A stretch of 64,000 nucleotides of DNA, from contig NZ_FLOB01000003.1 of assembly GCF_900089775.1 (NCBI RefSeq), positions 1 to 64,000 of the forward strand, given 5' to 3'. The stretch is from Marinomonas spartinae (GTDB taxonomy: Bacteria; Pseudomonadota; Gammaproteobacteria; Pseudomonadales; Marinomonadaceae). The position numbers and the translations under genes were made by a program. Positions 10,135 to 19,547 of this stretch are shown in pieces (position 1 is the stretch's first letter; the number at the start of each line of letters is the position of its first letter). The notes under the pieces are model-generated. The model did no database searches, was not told the origin of the DNA, and saw only the letters and a list, made by a program, of their open reading frames with translations.

Positions 10135-12454
10135 TTGGGAACATTCGCTCTATCATACTTTTTGCTTCGGCAATTTGTTGTTCATTGCCGGATGAAACTA
10201 CGTCCTCAAGTATAACACGAGCACCTTCATCGTCGCCCATATCCATGTAAGCTCTTGCAAGATCCAATTTCGTTGCCGCTTCATCACCACTGGCATCGAA
10301 GAAATCAAACTCTTCTTCTTCATCATCAACCGCTTCACCATCAGCTGCCTCGGCCTCACCAAATGATGGCACTTCAATATCGGCCTCGTCTTCTTGCGCT
10401 TCAGCTAAGGTATCCTCAATGCTCGACGCTAACGACTCATTCGGCTCTTGATCAAATATTGCTGACTCATCAGGGCCTTCTTCATCCGCTCCATCACTAT
10501 CCTCAAGAAGATTGGAGACAAATGATTCTTCCTCAGAAAAATCAGCTTCTGAGTCTGATGGCTGCTCAGCCCTCGCTTCCTCATCAACCACTTCCTCATC
10601 GACAGGCTCAACGGTTGGAATATCCTCTTCTGGAGTATCTTCCTCTGCCGTCTCATCTTCTGGAATCGCCTCCAACTCATCATCAAGAGAGTCAAATTCT
10701 TCAGTAGCGCCATCTAACTCATCCAATTCATTCAGATCGTCCATCTGAGAGTCTAAAGAAGCAAATGGATCATCATCCTCTTCCTCATCAACTACTGACT
10801 CATCCGCAAAGGCTAAGTCATCAGGTAACTCAAAACTCTCCTCAGCCGTTTCATCTTCTGGTTGAGCTGGCTCTTCTAAATTATCGAATTCGCTAAATTC
10901 ATCCTCGCCCTCTTCTGATTCGCCAAAATCAAAAGCGAAAGGATCTTCTTCTTCGATTTCTTCCTCTGGCTTAGCTTCTTCTGTTGCCACAGCAGCTACG
11001 GCGGCACCTGTCGCGGCAGCTGCACCAGCAGTGGCAGCTAATGGCGTAGCAGCAGCTAAATCAAACTCATCACCATCGTTTTTCGTTTTATCAGGTTTTT
11101 TCTTGCCCATACGACGCATCAACAAACCGATCAAGAAGCCCAGCATGAGTAGAACAACGGCTCCCACAGACACAATAATAGGGTTGCCAAAGATCTTATG
11201 CTGCCAAGAGTTAGCTTCCGCTTTCTCCTTATCAGTACGCTGCTGAATGGTCTCTAACAGCTGATCCACGGTATTTTTTTGTTCTTGCATGGACTGTTTC
11301 GCACTGGCAAGCTGTTTTTGAAGCTCTGCCATTTGCTGATCTTTTAAGCTGATCAATTTTTGTAACGTTTGAAGCTGCTTGTTTAGATCACCTAACTGAT
11401 TAGAGAGATCCTGTTTTTCACGCTTCTCTTTGTCTAACATCTCCTCAGTCGCGGAAAGCTTACTTTCTAACTGAGAGGACTCATTACCACTACCCTCATT
11501 AGAGCTGGCATTCTTCTGAGAAAGCGCGCTTTGACCCGACGCTAACGTTAATCGGTCGGAATCAGAAATGGGCTGCTTAGACGCGCCTTTGCCCTTTGCT
11601 TGTGTATTTAGCTGCTCACGGGCAATAGGGGAATGTTTAGAGGACGCGGATTTAATGGTTTGCCAGATTCGAACTTGTCGCTCAAACTCTTCTTTCGACA
11701 TAGAACGATTGAACAACGCAATCTGCTGCTCTGTCGGAATACGCAGTACGACGTTTTGCTTAAGAAGGTTGATATTATTCGAGTAAAATGCATCTTTATT
11801 TAATGCTTGAATCGCGATCATCGTTTGATAGATAGTAAACTTACTTGATGGTCGATTCTTTTCAGCAATACGCCACAAGGTATTACCCGCTTGGGTGAAC
11901 GCATTGCCTTTTACTGGTAACTTGTTTGCCGCTTGAGATTCTTTTTGAAAAACACTACGACCATTATTGGTGGCCGAATTAGTAGCGACTTTCTGCTTTG
12001 AGGCTCGTGAGGTAACCGTTGGTGACTGAATCACCTCTTTTTGAGATTTATCGACCAAAGCCGACTGAGTCAACGGAACATCGTACTCTCTTACAACTTG
12101 TCCACTGGGCCAGCGCGCTGCCAGTACAAAATGCAGATCTTTGGATTTGAGAACTTTTTTCGACACCACATCAATGATTAAGCCTTTGCCATTGCTACCT
12201 CGCGCAACATCAAAGGATAAGTCATCTAACTCAGGAGAAGGCGAAAAACCCGCTTGACGGAACTCACCACTACTCCCCAACCGCACTAATATATCTTGAG
12301 GGGTCAATGAGCCAACATCTGATAACTCAATTTGCCCTCGAAAAGGTTCATCTATGCTCGATTTTAAAGTCAATTCACCCAGTTCCAGCGCATAACCGCT
12401 TACCGAATACACCGCACCAGCAATGGCTAAACTAACGAGGGTTTTCCTGAGCAT
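10127..12454 (-). CDS. fimV: FimV-like polar hub protein (LysM, coiled coil, acidic tail)
   Basis: Large inner-membrane protein related to Pseudomonas FimV / Shewanella HubP, which organises the cell pole and type IV pilus or chemotaxis machinery. Order: signal peptide (1-22), FimV N-terminal domain starting LELGELTLKSS (about 23-130), LysM-like peptidoglycan-binding segment NTLWRIAEKNRPS (about 190-245), coiled coil (about 325-410), one membrane helix (about 425-445), a very acidic Asp/Glu-rich cytoplasmic stretch (about 480-715), and the C-terminal FimV helix pair LDLARAYMDMGDDEGARVIL. Length 775 is within the wide family range. It heads the trp/acc/fol transcript. The acidic repeat produces long spurious open frames on the other strand. 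Confidence 0.9.
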   Translation of the reverse strand: MLRKTLVSLAIAGAVYSVSGYALELGELTLKSSIDEPFRGQIELSDVGSLTPQDILVRLGSSGEFRQAGFSPSPELDDLSFDVARGSNGKGLIIDVVSKKVLKSKDLHFVLAARWPSGQVVREYDVPLTQSALVDKSQKEVIQSPTVTSRASKQKVATNSATNNGRSVFQKESQAANKLPVKGNAFTQAGNTLWRIAEKNRPSSKFTIYQTMIAIQALNKDAFYSNNINLLKQNVVLRIPTEQQIALFNRSMSKEEFERQVRIWQTIKSASSKHSPIAREQLNTQAKGKGASKQPISDSDRLTLASGQSALSQKNASSNEGSGNESSQLESKLSATEEMLDKEKREKQDLSNQLGDLNKQLQTLQKLISLKDQQMAELQKQLASAKQSMQEQKNTVDQLLETIQQRTDKEKAEANSWQHKIFGNPIIVSVGAVVLLMLGFLIGLLMRRMGKKKPDKTKNDGDEFDLAAATPLAATAGAAAATGAAVAAVATEEAKPEEEIEEEDPFAFDFGESEEGEDEFSEFDNLEEPAQPEDETAEESFELPDDLAFADESVVDEEEDDDPFASLDSQMDDLNELDELDGATEEFDSLDDELEAIPEDETAEEDTPEEDIPTVEPVDEEVVDEEARAEQPSDSEADFSEEESFVSNLLEDSDGADEEGPDESAIFDQEPNESLASSIEDTLAEAQEDEADIEVPSFGEAEAADGEAVDDEEEEFDFFDASGDEAATKLDLARAYMDMGDDEGARVILEDVVSSGNEQQIAEAKSMIERMFPSD

Positions 12455-12497
12455 AAGCTTCCCTTTCTATTCAAAAAATGGCTTTTATTACGTACCA

Positions 12498-12526
12498 AGT
12501 ATCTTACACAGGTCGCTATTTATCAA
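12498..12526 (-). promoter_or_regulatory. Candidate sigma-70 promoter for fimV
   Basis: On the minus strand TTGATA (12521-12526) and GATACT (12498-12503) are separated by 17 bases, about 45 bases before the fimV start. Both hexamers match the consensus at four or five of six positions. It could drive the whole fimV-to-purF block. Confidence 0.45.
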
Positions 12527-12644
12527 TAGCTTTAGAATCAATGGTTTGGACTATCGGCTTAAGAATAGAACAATGATCAATGTCTCACCATTTTAATCTA
12601 TAAAAAACAACAAAACTCGCCCTTTAAACGGAAAAGTCTATTTC

Positions 12645-12706
12645 AAAAAAAAGCCCCGCTAAACAGCGAGGCTTTCTATTAAGCTAAGTAGCCTAGGGGA
12701 TGATAT
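12645..12706 (-). repeat. Second copy of the groEL 3' end and terminator (copy A)
   Basis: This 62-base segment matches 13244-13303 with one substitution and two extra bases in the T tract. It carries the same terminator hairpin (AGCCTCGCT / AGCGGGGCT, then T8 on the minus strand) and the last base of the groEL stop codon. It directly follows the 3' end of the group II intron relic, in the position of a 3' exon. It should still work as a terminator for minus-strand transcripts and may separate groEL from fimV. Confidence 0.85.
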
Positions 12707-12747
12707 GTCGGGTAAGAGAAGCTCATTACTGAGCCTCCCTCCCCTAA

Positions 12748-12781
12748 GAACTGTACGTGCGAGTTTCCCCGCATACAGCTC
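12748..12781 (-). ncRNA. Group II intron domain V
   Basis: Exactly 34 nt on the minus strand. It begins GAGC and ends GTTC, with a GTATGCGGG / CTCGCACGTAC stem, a bulge, and a GAAA tetraloop. This is the standard layout of the catalytic domain V, with an AGC triad at the base. The flanking 12707-12747 can fold as domain VI (GGGAGGCTCA / TGAGCTTCTC). The fold appears intact although the rest of the intron is lost. Confidence 0.85.
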
Positions 12782-12815
12782 AAGCCTTTAGAAGTCTAGC
12801 GAGCTAGACCAACAG

Positions 12816-12992
12816 CTACTTTGGAGATGGTACAACACTGTAGCCAAGTCCTGCGTCACCTTTAACTGGTTCAAGTTTATAAGATCTATTGCCGACAAGA
12901 ATTTCGTTTTCACCTCTTCTCGACACTTCAACCTCGTCCATTAAGGATCCATTCTCGATAAAGAATTTAATTCTTTGGTAATCTTTTTCCAT
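12816..12992 (-). CDS. 58-residue ORF inside the intron relic, unknown function
   Basis: An ATG at 12992 preceded by TTGAGGAAAGTATC (GAGGA seven bases upstream) opens 58 codons ending in TAG. The protein begins MEKDYQRIKFFIENG and ends YSVVPSPK. It is charged and soluble-looking, with no membrane segment, signal peptide or recognised motif. It lies between the end of the HNH remnant and domain V, that is in the domain IV loop where introns carry coding cargo. In ordinary class C introns the maturase gene ends close to domain V, so a second ORF there is unusual. Good ribosome-binding site and an undamaged frame favour a real gene, but no homologue is recognised. Confidence 0.5.
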   Translation of the reverse strand: MEKDYQRIKFFIENGSLMDEVEVSRRGENEILVGNRSYKLEPVKGDAGLGYSVVPSPK

Positions 12993-13023
12993 GATACTTT
13001 CCTCAAATCAGCTTTAAACCAAA

Positions 13024-13222
13024 TTATAATACACCCTTAAGGTGAAGTTTCCGATGACAATTGGGATGTAACAACACCAAGTTATCCAACTTGTCACTTC
13101 CGCCCTTATGACGCTCTACCACATGATGAGTGTTCCCATCCTGTTTCGGGCGTTATCAGTTGGTTGCAACTCGGACAACGGCGCTGTTGTCGTTTCCACA
13201 ATGTAAAGGCTTTCTCCCCCCC
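13024..13222 (-). pseudogene. Frameshifted HNH tail of a group II intron maturase
   Basis: On the minus strand the frame WKRQQRRCPSCNQLITPETG continues, after a one-base frame change near 13130, into HHVVERHKGGSDKLDNL and LHPNCHRKLHL, then TAA at 13024. CPxC, the HH pair, the Asn and LHPNCH are the zinc and catalytic elements of the C-terminal HNH endonuclease domain of class C intron-encoded proteins. The reverse transcriptase domain upstream is absent. Both truncation and frameshift make it non-functional. Confidence 0.8.
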
Positions 13223-13243
13223 CTACCCGCTAACTACACAAAC

Positions 13244-13302
13244 AAAAAAGCCCCGCTAAACAGCGAGGCTTTCTATTAAGCTAAGTAGCTTAGGGGATGA
13301 TA

Positions 13303-13303
<1 letters not shown>
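13244..13303 (-). terminator. groEL terminator, copy B of a 60-bp direct repeat
   Basis: Immediately after the groEL stop on the minus strand, AGCCTCGCT / AGCGGGGCT closes a short loop and is followed by T6. A second small stem AAGCT/AGCTT lies between the stop and the terminator. The whole 60 bases recur at 12645-12706 on the far side of the intron relic. Confidence 0.85.
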
Positions 13304-14976
<1,673 letters not shown>

Positions 14977-15006
14977 CTATGAATCGTAATAAAACTGCAG
15001 GACGAC

Positions 15007-15297
15007 TTAGGCTTCAATAATGCCGTAGATTTCGTCTTCCTTCATGATAAGCAGTTCTTCGCCCTCGATCTTAACCGTTTGACCTGAGTATTGGCCAAAC
15101 AAAACAGTATCACCGACTTTAACAGCCAGAGCGCGCACATCACCATTTGATTGAATACGGCCAGTGCCAACAGCCAAAACCTCGCCTTGAGTAGGCTTTT
15201 CTGTCGCAGATCCAGGTAGAACGATACCAGATGCAGTTGTTGTTTCTTCTTCTTTACGTCGAACAACGACACGATCGTGCAAAGGACGAATATTCAT
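15007..15297 (-). CDS. groES: Co-chaperonin GroES (10 kDa)
   Basis: Heptameric lid of the GroEL chamber. 96 residues beginning [18 protein letters not shown], with the mobile loop around [14 protein letters not shown] (about 23-36) that contacts GroEL. First gene of groES-groEL; GGAGAGATTG lies just before the ATG. Confidence 0.99.
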   Translation of the reverse strand: MNIRPLHDRVVVRRKEEETTTASGIVLPGSATEKPTQGEVLAVGTGRIQSNGDVRALAVKVGDTVLFGQYSGQTVKIEGEELLIMKEDEIYGIIEA

Positions 15298-15386
15298 TGA
15301 TCAATCTCTCCAATTAAAAACAATACCAGGACTCCCCTGGCTGGATAACCCTACCGCACACCGAGTAGGAATCTTTAACAAAGTCC

Positions 15387-15416
15387 TATATACGGCTATG
15401 CAAACCGATTTCAACC
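15387..15416 (-). promoter_or_regulatory. Candidate heat-shock (sigma-32-like) promoter of groESL
   Basis: On the minus strand GGTTGAAA (15409-15416) is followed 13 bases later by CCGTATATA (15387-15395), resembling the sigma-32 pattern CTTGAA-N13/14-CCCCATnTA. TTGAAA and TATATA also fit a sigma-70 promoter with 17-base spacing. It lies about 90 bases before the groES start. A 15340-15327 CCAGG/CCTGG hairpin lies in the leader. Confidence 0.5.
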
Positions 15417-15427
15417 CTTACAGTAAA

Positions 15428-15907
15428 TTATTTTTTATCAATTAAGTCCTTGTCATCTTTGGATTCTTTCGAATACTCACCGTCAATTGTCTCTCCTTGA
15501 CCGTGGTACTCATAACGACTGTAAGAGGTCCATCTGGACCCTTTTTTTACCATAGAAGCAATAAAGTTGACGACCAACCCCGCTGCAAACAGGCGGCGCA
15601 GTGGCGGAATCAACAACAAACCACCAATAGCATCTGTAATAAACCCTGGCATCATCAAACAAAGACCAGCGAAGATCAGCATAATACCCTCTGCAACCTC
15701 AGAAGCGGGCAATTCACCACGCGCCATTTTTTCCTGTGCTTTAAGAGCAGTTTCAAGGCCTTGATTACGGATAATGGTCACACCTAAAATAGCCGTTAGA
15801 AGCACCAAACCAATGGTTGCTAACGCACCGATGTGACTACCCACTTTGATTAAAACAGTCATTTCAATAATGGGCACGAGAATAAAGAGCAAAAGTGCAA
15901 ATCTCAT
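15428..15907 (-). CDS. fxsA: FxsA-like inner-membrane protein
   Basis: Polytopic membrane protein of 159 residues starting MRFALLLFILVPIIEM, with hydrophobic segments at about 3-20, 26-45 and 75-100 and a charged C-terminal tail. E. coli FxsA was found as a suppressor of phage T7 exclusion by the F plasmid; its normal role is not well defined. It lies directly upstream of groESL but is separated from it by the candidate groES promoter. E. coli fxsA is also close to groSL, so the linkage supports the name. Confidence 0.85.
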   Translation of the reverse strand: MRFALLLFILVPIIEMTVLIKVGSHIGALATIGLVLLTAILGVTIIRNQGLETALKAQEKMARGELPASEVAEGIMLIFAGLCLMMPGFITDAIGGLLLIPPLRRLFAAGLVVNFIASMVKKGSRWTSYSRYEYHGQGETIDGEYSKESKDDKDLIDKK

Positions 15908-15956
15908 ATCTACCTTCTTAAATATTATTGCTATACCTCATATCTAAGGACTAAAC

Positions 15957-16295
15957 GTGACGAATCAACCAATAGATAGATTTAAATCTCAAGTCTTGCT
16001 TATATTAAGCGAAATTCCCAAGGGGGAATGCATTGCTTACGGAGAATTAGCAAAACTTGCTGGCTTCCCAGGCTATGCACGACAAGTTGGCCAGTTAATG
16101 AAAAACTTACCCAAGGATACTAAGCTGCCTTGGCACAGAGTGGTTAATGCTCAGCGTCGCATCAGTTTTGCAGAAAACACCGACGGCTATCTAAGACAAA
16201 AAGAGAGGTTAGAACAAGAGGGCTGGCTTATAGTCGGCACAAGGCTAACCAATCACACCCCCCCATCAAGACAAAAGCCCGAACAAAGCCAGTAA
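15957..16295 (+). CDS. Alkyltransferase-like protein (ATL)
   Basis: DNA-damage recognition protein related to the C-terminal domain of O6-alkylguanine-DNA alkyltransferase. The active-site motif is PWHRV (W59) instead of PCHRV, so it cannot accept an alkyl group. ATL proteins bind O6-alkylguanine, flip the base and hand the lesion to nucleotide excision repair. The helix-turn-helix region YGELAKLAGFPGYARQVGQ carries the conserved arginine finger. At 112 residues it is a single domain, like E. coli YbaZ. The transcript is isolated, starting 50 bases from divergent fxsA. Confidence 0.88.
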   Translation: MTNQPIDRFKSQVLLILSEIPKGECIAYGELAKLAGFPGYARQVGQLMKNLPKDTKLPWHRVVNAQRRISFAENTDGYLRQKERLEQEGWLIVGTRLTNHTPPSRQKPEQSQ

Positions 16296-16371
16296 AGAAA
16301 AGAGTGTCAGCAAGCCCCGATTTTTAGGTACTTGCCGACGATTCAGCTTGTCTACAATAGACCAGCTCAAA

Positions 16372-16857
16372 CTAGTCACGGAAGTTAGTAAACTGCACGG
16401 GTTGATTCAAATCCGCACCACGCAATAGCGCCATCACCTGCTGTAGGTCATCACGTTTTTTACCCGTCACACGTAATTGATCACCTTGAATCTGTGCTTG
16501 AACTTTGATTTTGCTCTCTTTGATCATTTTAACAATTTTCTTCGCTTCGTCGGTTTCCAAGCCTTCTTTCATTTTAACAGCTTGAGACACACGTAAATTC
16601 CCTTTGACTACGTCCTCTTTTTCCAAGCTTTTCAAATCAATACCACGATTAACCAGCTTTTGATTCAAAATATCCGCCATTTGACGGAGCTGAGGCTCAG
16701 CTTCAGTCTCCATCACAACACTGCTTTTATCTTTTATCTCATAGCTTGCTTTTACGCCTTTAAAATCATAGCGTGTGGTTATCTCTCTGTTTGCTTGGTC
16801 AACGGCATTGGTCACTTCGTGCCAATCCAGCTCGGAAACAACATCAAATGATGGCAT
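16372..16857 (-). CDS. yajQ: YajQ family nucleotide-binding protein
   Basis: Small cytoplasmic protein with two ferredoxin-like halves; family members bind nucleotides or RNA and, in Xanthomonas and Pseudomonas, cyclic di-GMP. The start is ATG at 16857 (MPSFDVVSELDWHEV, 161 residues, the standard length) with AAGGAGC upstream. A longer in-frame reading would add 49 hydrophobic residues not found in the family. Conserved motifs TTRYDFKG and LRVTGKKRDDLQ are present. A stem-loop without a T tract lies at about 16347-16370, just past the stop. Confidence 0.93.
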   Translation of the reverse strand: MPSFDVVSELDWHEVTNAVDQANREITTRYDFKGVKASYEIKDKSSVVMETEAEPQLRQMADILNQKLVNRGIDLKSLEKEDVVKGNLRVSQAVKMKEGLETDEAKKIVKMIKESKIKVQAQIQGDQLRVTGKKRDDLQQVMALLRGADLNQPVQFTNFRD

Positions 16858-16936
16858 TTTTATGCTCCTTAGCATTTTCAATGATAAACTTTGGCGCGAT
16901 AATAACAGGGATTGAAATAAAACACCTAATGGAACG

Positions 16937-17887
16937 ATGACTATGAAAACGACTCCTTGGCTTGTAGTTGGCGCTGGCGCCATTGGTATGCTAGTGACAT
17001 GCAAACTAAAACGCTTAGATCAGACAGTCCATTTAGTTTACCGATCTGAAAAAACGGGTAATGCCATTACCCTTGATGATCAGGTGGATCCAGAGCACCC
17101 AAATGGCAAAATTGTCGACTACAAAATAAAATCTTTTTCTCCTGACAACCTTACCAAACAATATGACAAAGTTATTTTTTGCACCAAAGCCTTTGACCTT
17201 GTTTCGGCCTATCAACAGGTACAAGACCATTTAACTGACGACGCGGATATTTGCTGCTTATGCAATGGCATGGGAGCCCAACAAGAACTGGCTGCGCAAA
17301 TAAAAAGCACGCAAACATTATGGGCAGGCACAACCAGCGAGGGAGCACTAAAACTCAGCAGCAATAAAGTGAAGCACACAGGAAAAGGCGATACCTTTTT
17401 TGGTTTATGGGATCAACAAACTGATAAAAAAAGCTTCCATCTTGAAGAACTTAGCGCGGCCAACATTCATCAAAGATTACTGGAGAAGCTGGCAATCAAT
17501 GCGGTGATCAACCCTATTACCGCCTTATTTTCCATCCAAAATGGTGATGTTTTAAACGACGAATATTCACCACTTTTAAAAGCAACAATCAAAGAGCTTT
17601 CTGATTTTTTCACCGACCCAAAATTCGAATATTACCAACACAGTCAACACCTCACTCATACCAATATGACGAATCGTGTCACCACGGTCGCCAAACTCAC
17701 TCATTTAAATCGCTCTTCTATGCACGAGGACATTCGACTAAATCGACCAACAGAAAACGATTATATTTCTGGCTATCTCGCCACAACAAGTAACCATTCC
17801 CTTCCTATCCAGGAAATGCTTTATCAAGCGATTAACAATCCAGAACAACGGGAAGAGACGAAAAAAAAGCTCCTAAGCATTACTTAG
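16937..17887 (+). CDS. Ketopantoate reductase family protein (PanE-like)
   Basis: NADP-dependent 2-dehydropantoate 2-reductase family (pantothenate synthesis). The N-terminal Rossmann fold has GAGAIG at about 12-17. The C-terminal helical domain starts with EKLAINAVINPITALF, which holds the conserved Lys and Asn. Length 316 is slightly long for PanE. Several bacteria carry two or more paralogues and not all make pantoate, so I give the family rather than a firm symbol. It is divergent from yajQ and ends in a bidirectional terminator whose stem includes the stop codon. Confidence 0.8.
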   Translation: MTMKTTPWLVVGAGAIGMLVTCKLKRLDQTVHLVYRSEKTGNAITLDDQVDPEHPNGKIVDYKIKSFSPDNLTKQYDKVIFCTKAFDLVSAYQQVQDHLTDDADICCLCNGMGAQQELAAQIKSTQTLWAGTTSEGALKLSSNKVKHTGKGDTFFGLWDQQTDKKSFHLEELSAANIHQRLLEKLAINAVINPITALFSIQNGDVLNDEYSPLLKATIKELSDFFTDPKFEYYQHSQHLTHTNMTNRVTTVAKLTHLNRSSMHEDIRLNRPTENDYISGYLATTSNHSLPIQEMLYQAINNPEQREETKKKLLSIT

Positions 17888-17895
17888 GAGCTTTT
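17865..17895. terminator. Bidirectional terminator between convergent genes
   Basis: AAAAGCTCCTAAG and CTTAGGAGCTTTT form a 13-bp perfect stem with a 5-base loop. A-rich on the left and T-rich on the right, it works for both the ketopantoate-reductase gene and convergent cvfB. The stem overlaps the last codons of the plus-strand gene. Confidence 0.8.
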
Positions 17896-17923
17896 CAATG
17901 GGCCTATACCTCATTTCAACCGA

Positions 17924-18757
17924 CTATTTTTTGGTGACCTTTTCTTTACTGAGCAGAATTTTCTGATCTTTATAAAGCGCACCAAGTGCTTTTTTATAAG
18001 TGGCTTTACTCACTTTAAAAACAGCATAGATGGCTTCTGGAGAGGCTTTATCTGTTAAGGCCATCTCACCACCTTGCGACTCCAAGTAGTCCATAATATC
18101 GTCTAAGATATTACGGACTTTCTTATAGCCCACTTCTTGCAAGCTCAAATCGATTTTGCCATCTTCACGAACACGCTTGATAAAGGCCATGGTTTTCTCA
18201 CCTTTACGCAATTGGCGAAAAGCATCTTGAAAAAACAAGACCCCCCAAAAGCGGTTATCAATAATGCACTTAAAACCGATATTGGTTTTATCACCAATAA
18301 TAATAGACACCTGATCACCTGCACGATAAGGCGCTTCTTCACGATTTAATAAAGCATCTACTTTGGTGGTCGCAACAATACGATTTGTCAATTGATCTAG
18401 ATAAACAAACAATAGGTGCGTTTCGCCTTCTTCCACACGATTTTTTTGTTGGCTAAATGGCACCAATAAATCTTTTGGCAACCCCCAATCAAAGAAGGCA
18501 CCCACCTGATTGACTGCAACACAGGTTAGCGCGGCAAACTCACCCACTTGAACCTTAGGCGTTTCAGTCGTCGCAATAAGCTCATCGTCAGAGTCAAGGT
18601 AAACCAATACCTCAACCTCTTCGCCCACTTTCAACCCTTTGGGAATATAACGCTTGGGCAATAAGATTTCCCCCAACTGATCGGCGTCTAAATACATTCC
18701 AAACTCTTTTTCTTTAATCACTTTTAACGTATTTAAACGCCCTACTTGTGTCGTCAT
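17924..18757 (-). CDS. cvfB: CvfB-like S1 RNA-binding protein
   Basis: Cytoplasmic protein of about 277 residues with S1-type OB folds (about 1-60, 65-130 and 140-205) followed by a winged-helix C-terminus (about 215-277). It matches the YitL/CvfB family, named for a Staphylococcus virulence regulator that binds RNA. ATG at 18757 (MTTQVGRLNTLKV) is preferred over the one five codons upstream because ATAGGA precedes it. No operon partner; convergent with the reductase gene. Confidence 0.85.
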   Translation of the reverse strand: MTTQVGRLNTLKVIKEKEFGMYLDADQLGEILLPKRYIPKGLKVGEEVEVLVYLDSDDELIATTETPKVQVGEFAALTCVAVNQVGAFFDWGLPKDLLVPFSQQKNRVEEGETHLLFVYLDQLTNRIVATTKVDALLNREEAPYRAGDQVSIIIGDKTNIGFKCIIDNRFWGVLFFQDAFRQLRKGEKTMAFIKRVREDGKIDLSLQEVGYKKVRNILDDIMDYLESQGGEMALTDKASPEAIYAVFKVSKATYKKALGALYKDQKILLSKEKVTKK

Positions 18758-18817
18758 ATTTTTTCCTATCATTCATTTTGCACACTACCATTGATTATCT
18801 ATCAACAAAGGGCAGGG

Positions 18818-19408
18818 CTAATCGCCAGCAGTCATGCTAGCGGATAAAATAGCTTCCAGCCTGTCTTTACCAAGCTCGTCCATCTTTTCTATATTCTGTT
18901 CAGGGATCACATCCGTATCCCCATAAAAGGCGATGGCCTTATCAACACTCGCCTCACGTAACAAGTGAAGCATTGGATAGGGGGAGCGATTTGTATAGTT
19001 CGACACATCGTTTGGTTCTGTGCCGGAAAAACAATAATCAGGATGAAAAGTCGCTAATTGATACACCCCTTCACATTCCTGCTCAAACATTAGGTTTTCA
19101 GCCATATCGACAAAGTCTAGGTAACGATAAAAATCACTGAACAGTGTAGGAAATACCAGCAAAGTGGTTTCCGTTTCAGGATGTTCATCCAACCATTGCA
19201 CTTCAGCCATCAGCTCCTCGAGAGCTACTTGCATTTTCTTGGAACGTAGCACCACAACACGAACGGACTCTCGTTCCACTTCTCGTTTGGCGAAAGGGCA
19301 AATATTAAAACCAACAATGAAATCTTTTACCCACTTCATGGTCTGGGTAGTGACCAATTCATCAGACAGCTGCATACCACTCTTATTTCTTTCTAATGTT
19401 TTCTTCAT
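18818..19408 (-). CDS. DUF1415 family protein
   Basis: Conserved cytoplasmic protein of unknown function. Recognisable family segments are WVKDFIVGFNICPFAKRE near the N-terminus, TTLLVFP in the middle and QLATFHPDYCFSGTEPNDV, followed by NRSPYPMLHLLREASVD. The conserved Cys and His residues (NICPF, FHPDYCF) suggest metal binding or catalysis, which is my inference. The start is uncertain: ATG at 19408 gives 196 residues and ATG at 19375 gives 185; the frame is open further upstream but that part is not family-like. Divergent from the helicase gene. Confidence 0.8.
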   Translation of the reverse strand: MKKTLERNKSGMQLSDELVTTQTMKWVKDFIVGFNICPFAKREVERESVRVVVLRSKKMQVALEELMAEVQWLDEHPETETTLLVFPTLFSDFYRYLDFVDMAENLMFEQECEGVYQLATFHPDYCFSGTEPNDVSNYTNRSPYPMLHLLREASVDKAIAFYGDTDVIPEQNIEKMDELGKDRLEAILSASMTAGD

Positions 19409-19547
19409 TCTAGAGCAAACACTCCAGAGGGTATAGACAATCCCAACATGTTTCGATTTCGAAAGCCTATAAAACAAGGTATGATTGAGTGATTGTGTGC
19501 AAATAGAATGAGCTGCGCACCTTTTTTCCTCGCAACAGAGAATTTAC

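Larger units (their letters stand above)
12707..13243 (-). mobile_element. Relic of a class C-like group II intron
   Basis: Read on the minus strand, the order is: a broken HNH-domain tail of an intron-encoded protein, a 58-codon ORF, a typical 34-nt domain V, a domain VI-like hairpin, then an end ...TTACCCGAC directly against the repeat copy. Domains I-III and the reverse transcriptase/maturase core are missing: only about 20 bases separate the groEL terminator from the HNH remnant. Class C introns are known to insert just downstream of intrinsic terminators, and this relic sits exactly there. It cannot move or splice by itself. The 5' boundary is not identifiable. Confidence 0.8.

Noticed and set aside
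10255..10748. Long open frames on the plus strand opposite fimV
   Set aside because: They mirror the Asp/Glu- and Ser-rich acidic region of fimV and translate to low-complexity His/Pro/Leu or Ser runs with no ribosome-binding site.
16858..17004. Longer yajQ with a hydrophobic N-terminus
   Set aside because: YajQ proteins begin at MPSFD; the extension runs back across the divergent promoter region into the ketopantoate-reductase gene.
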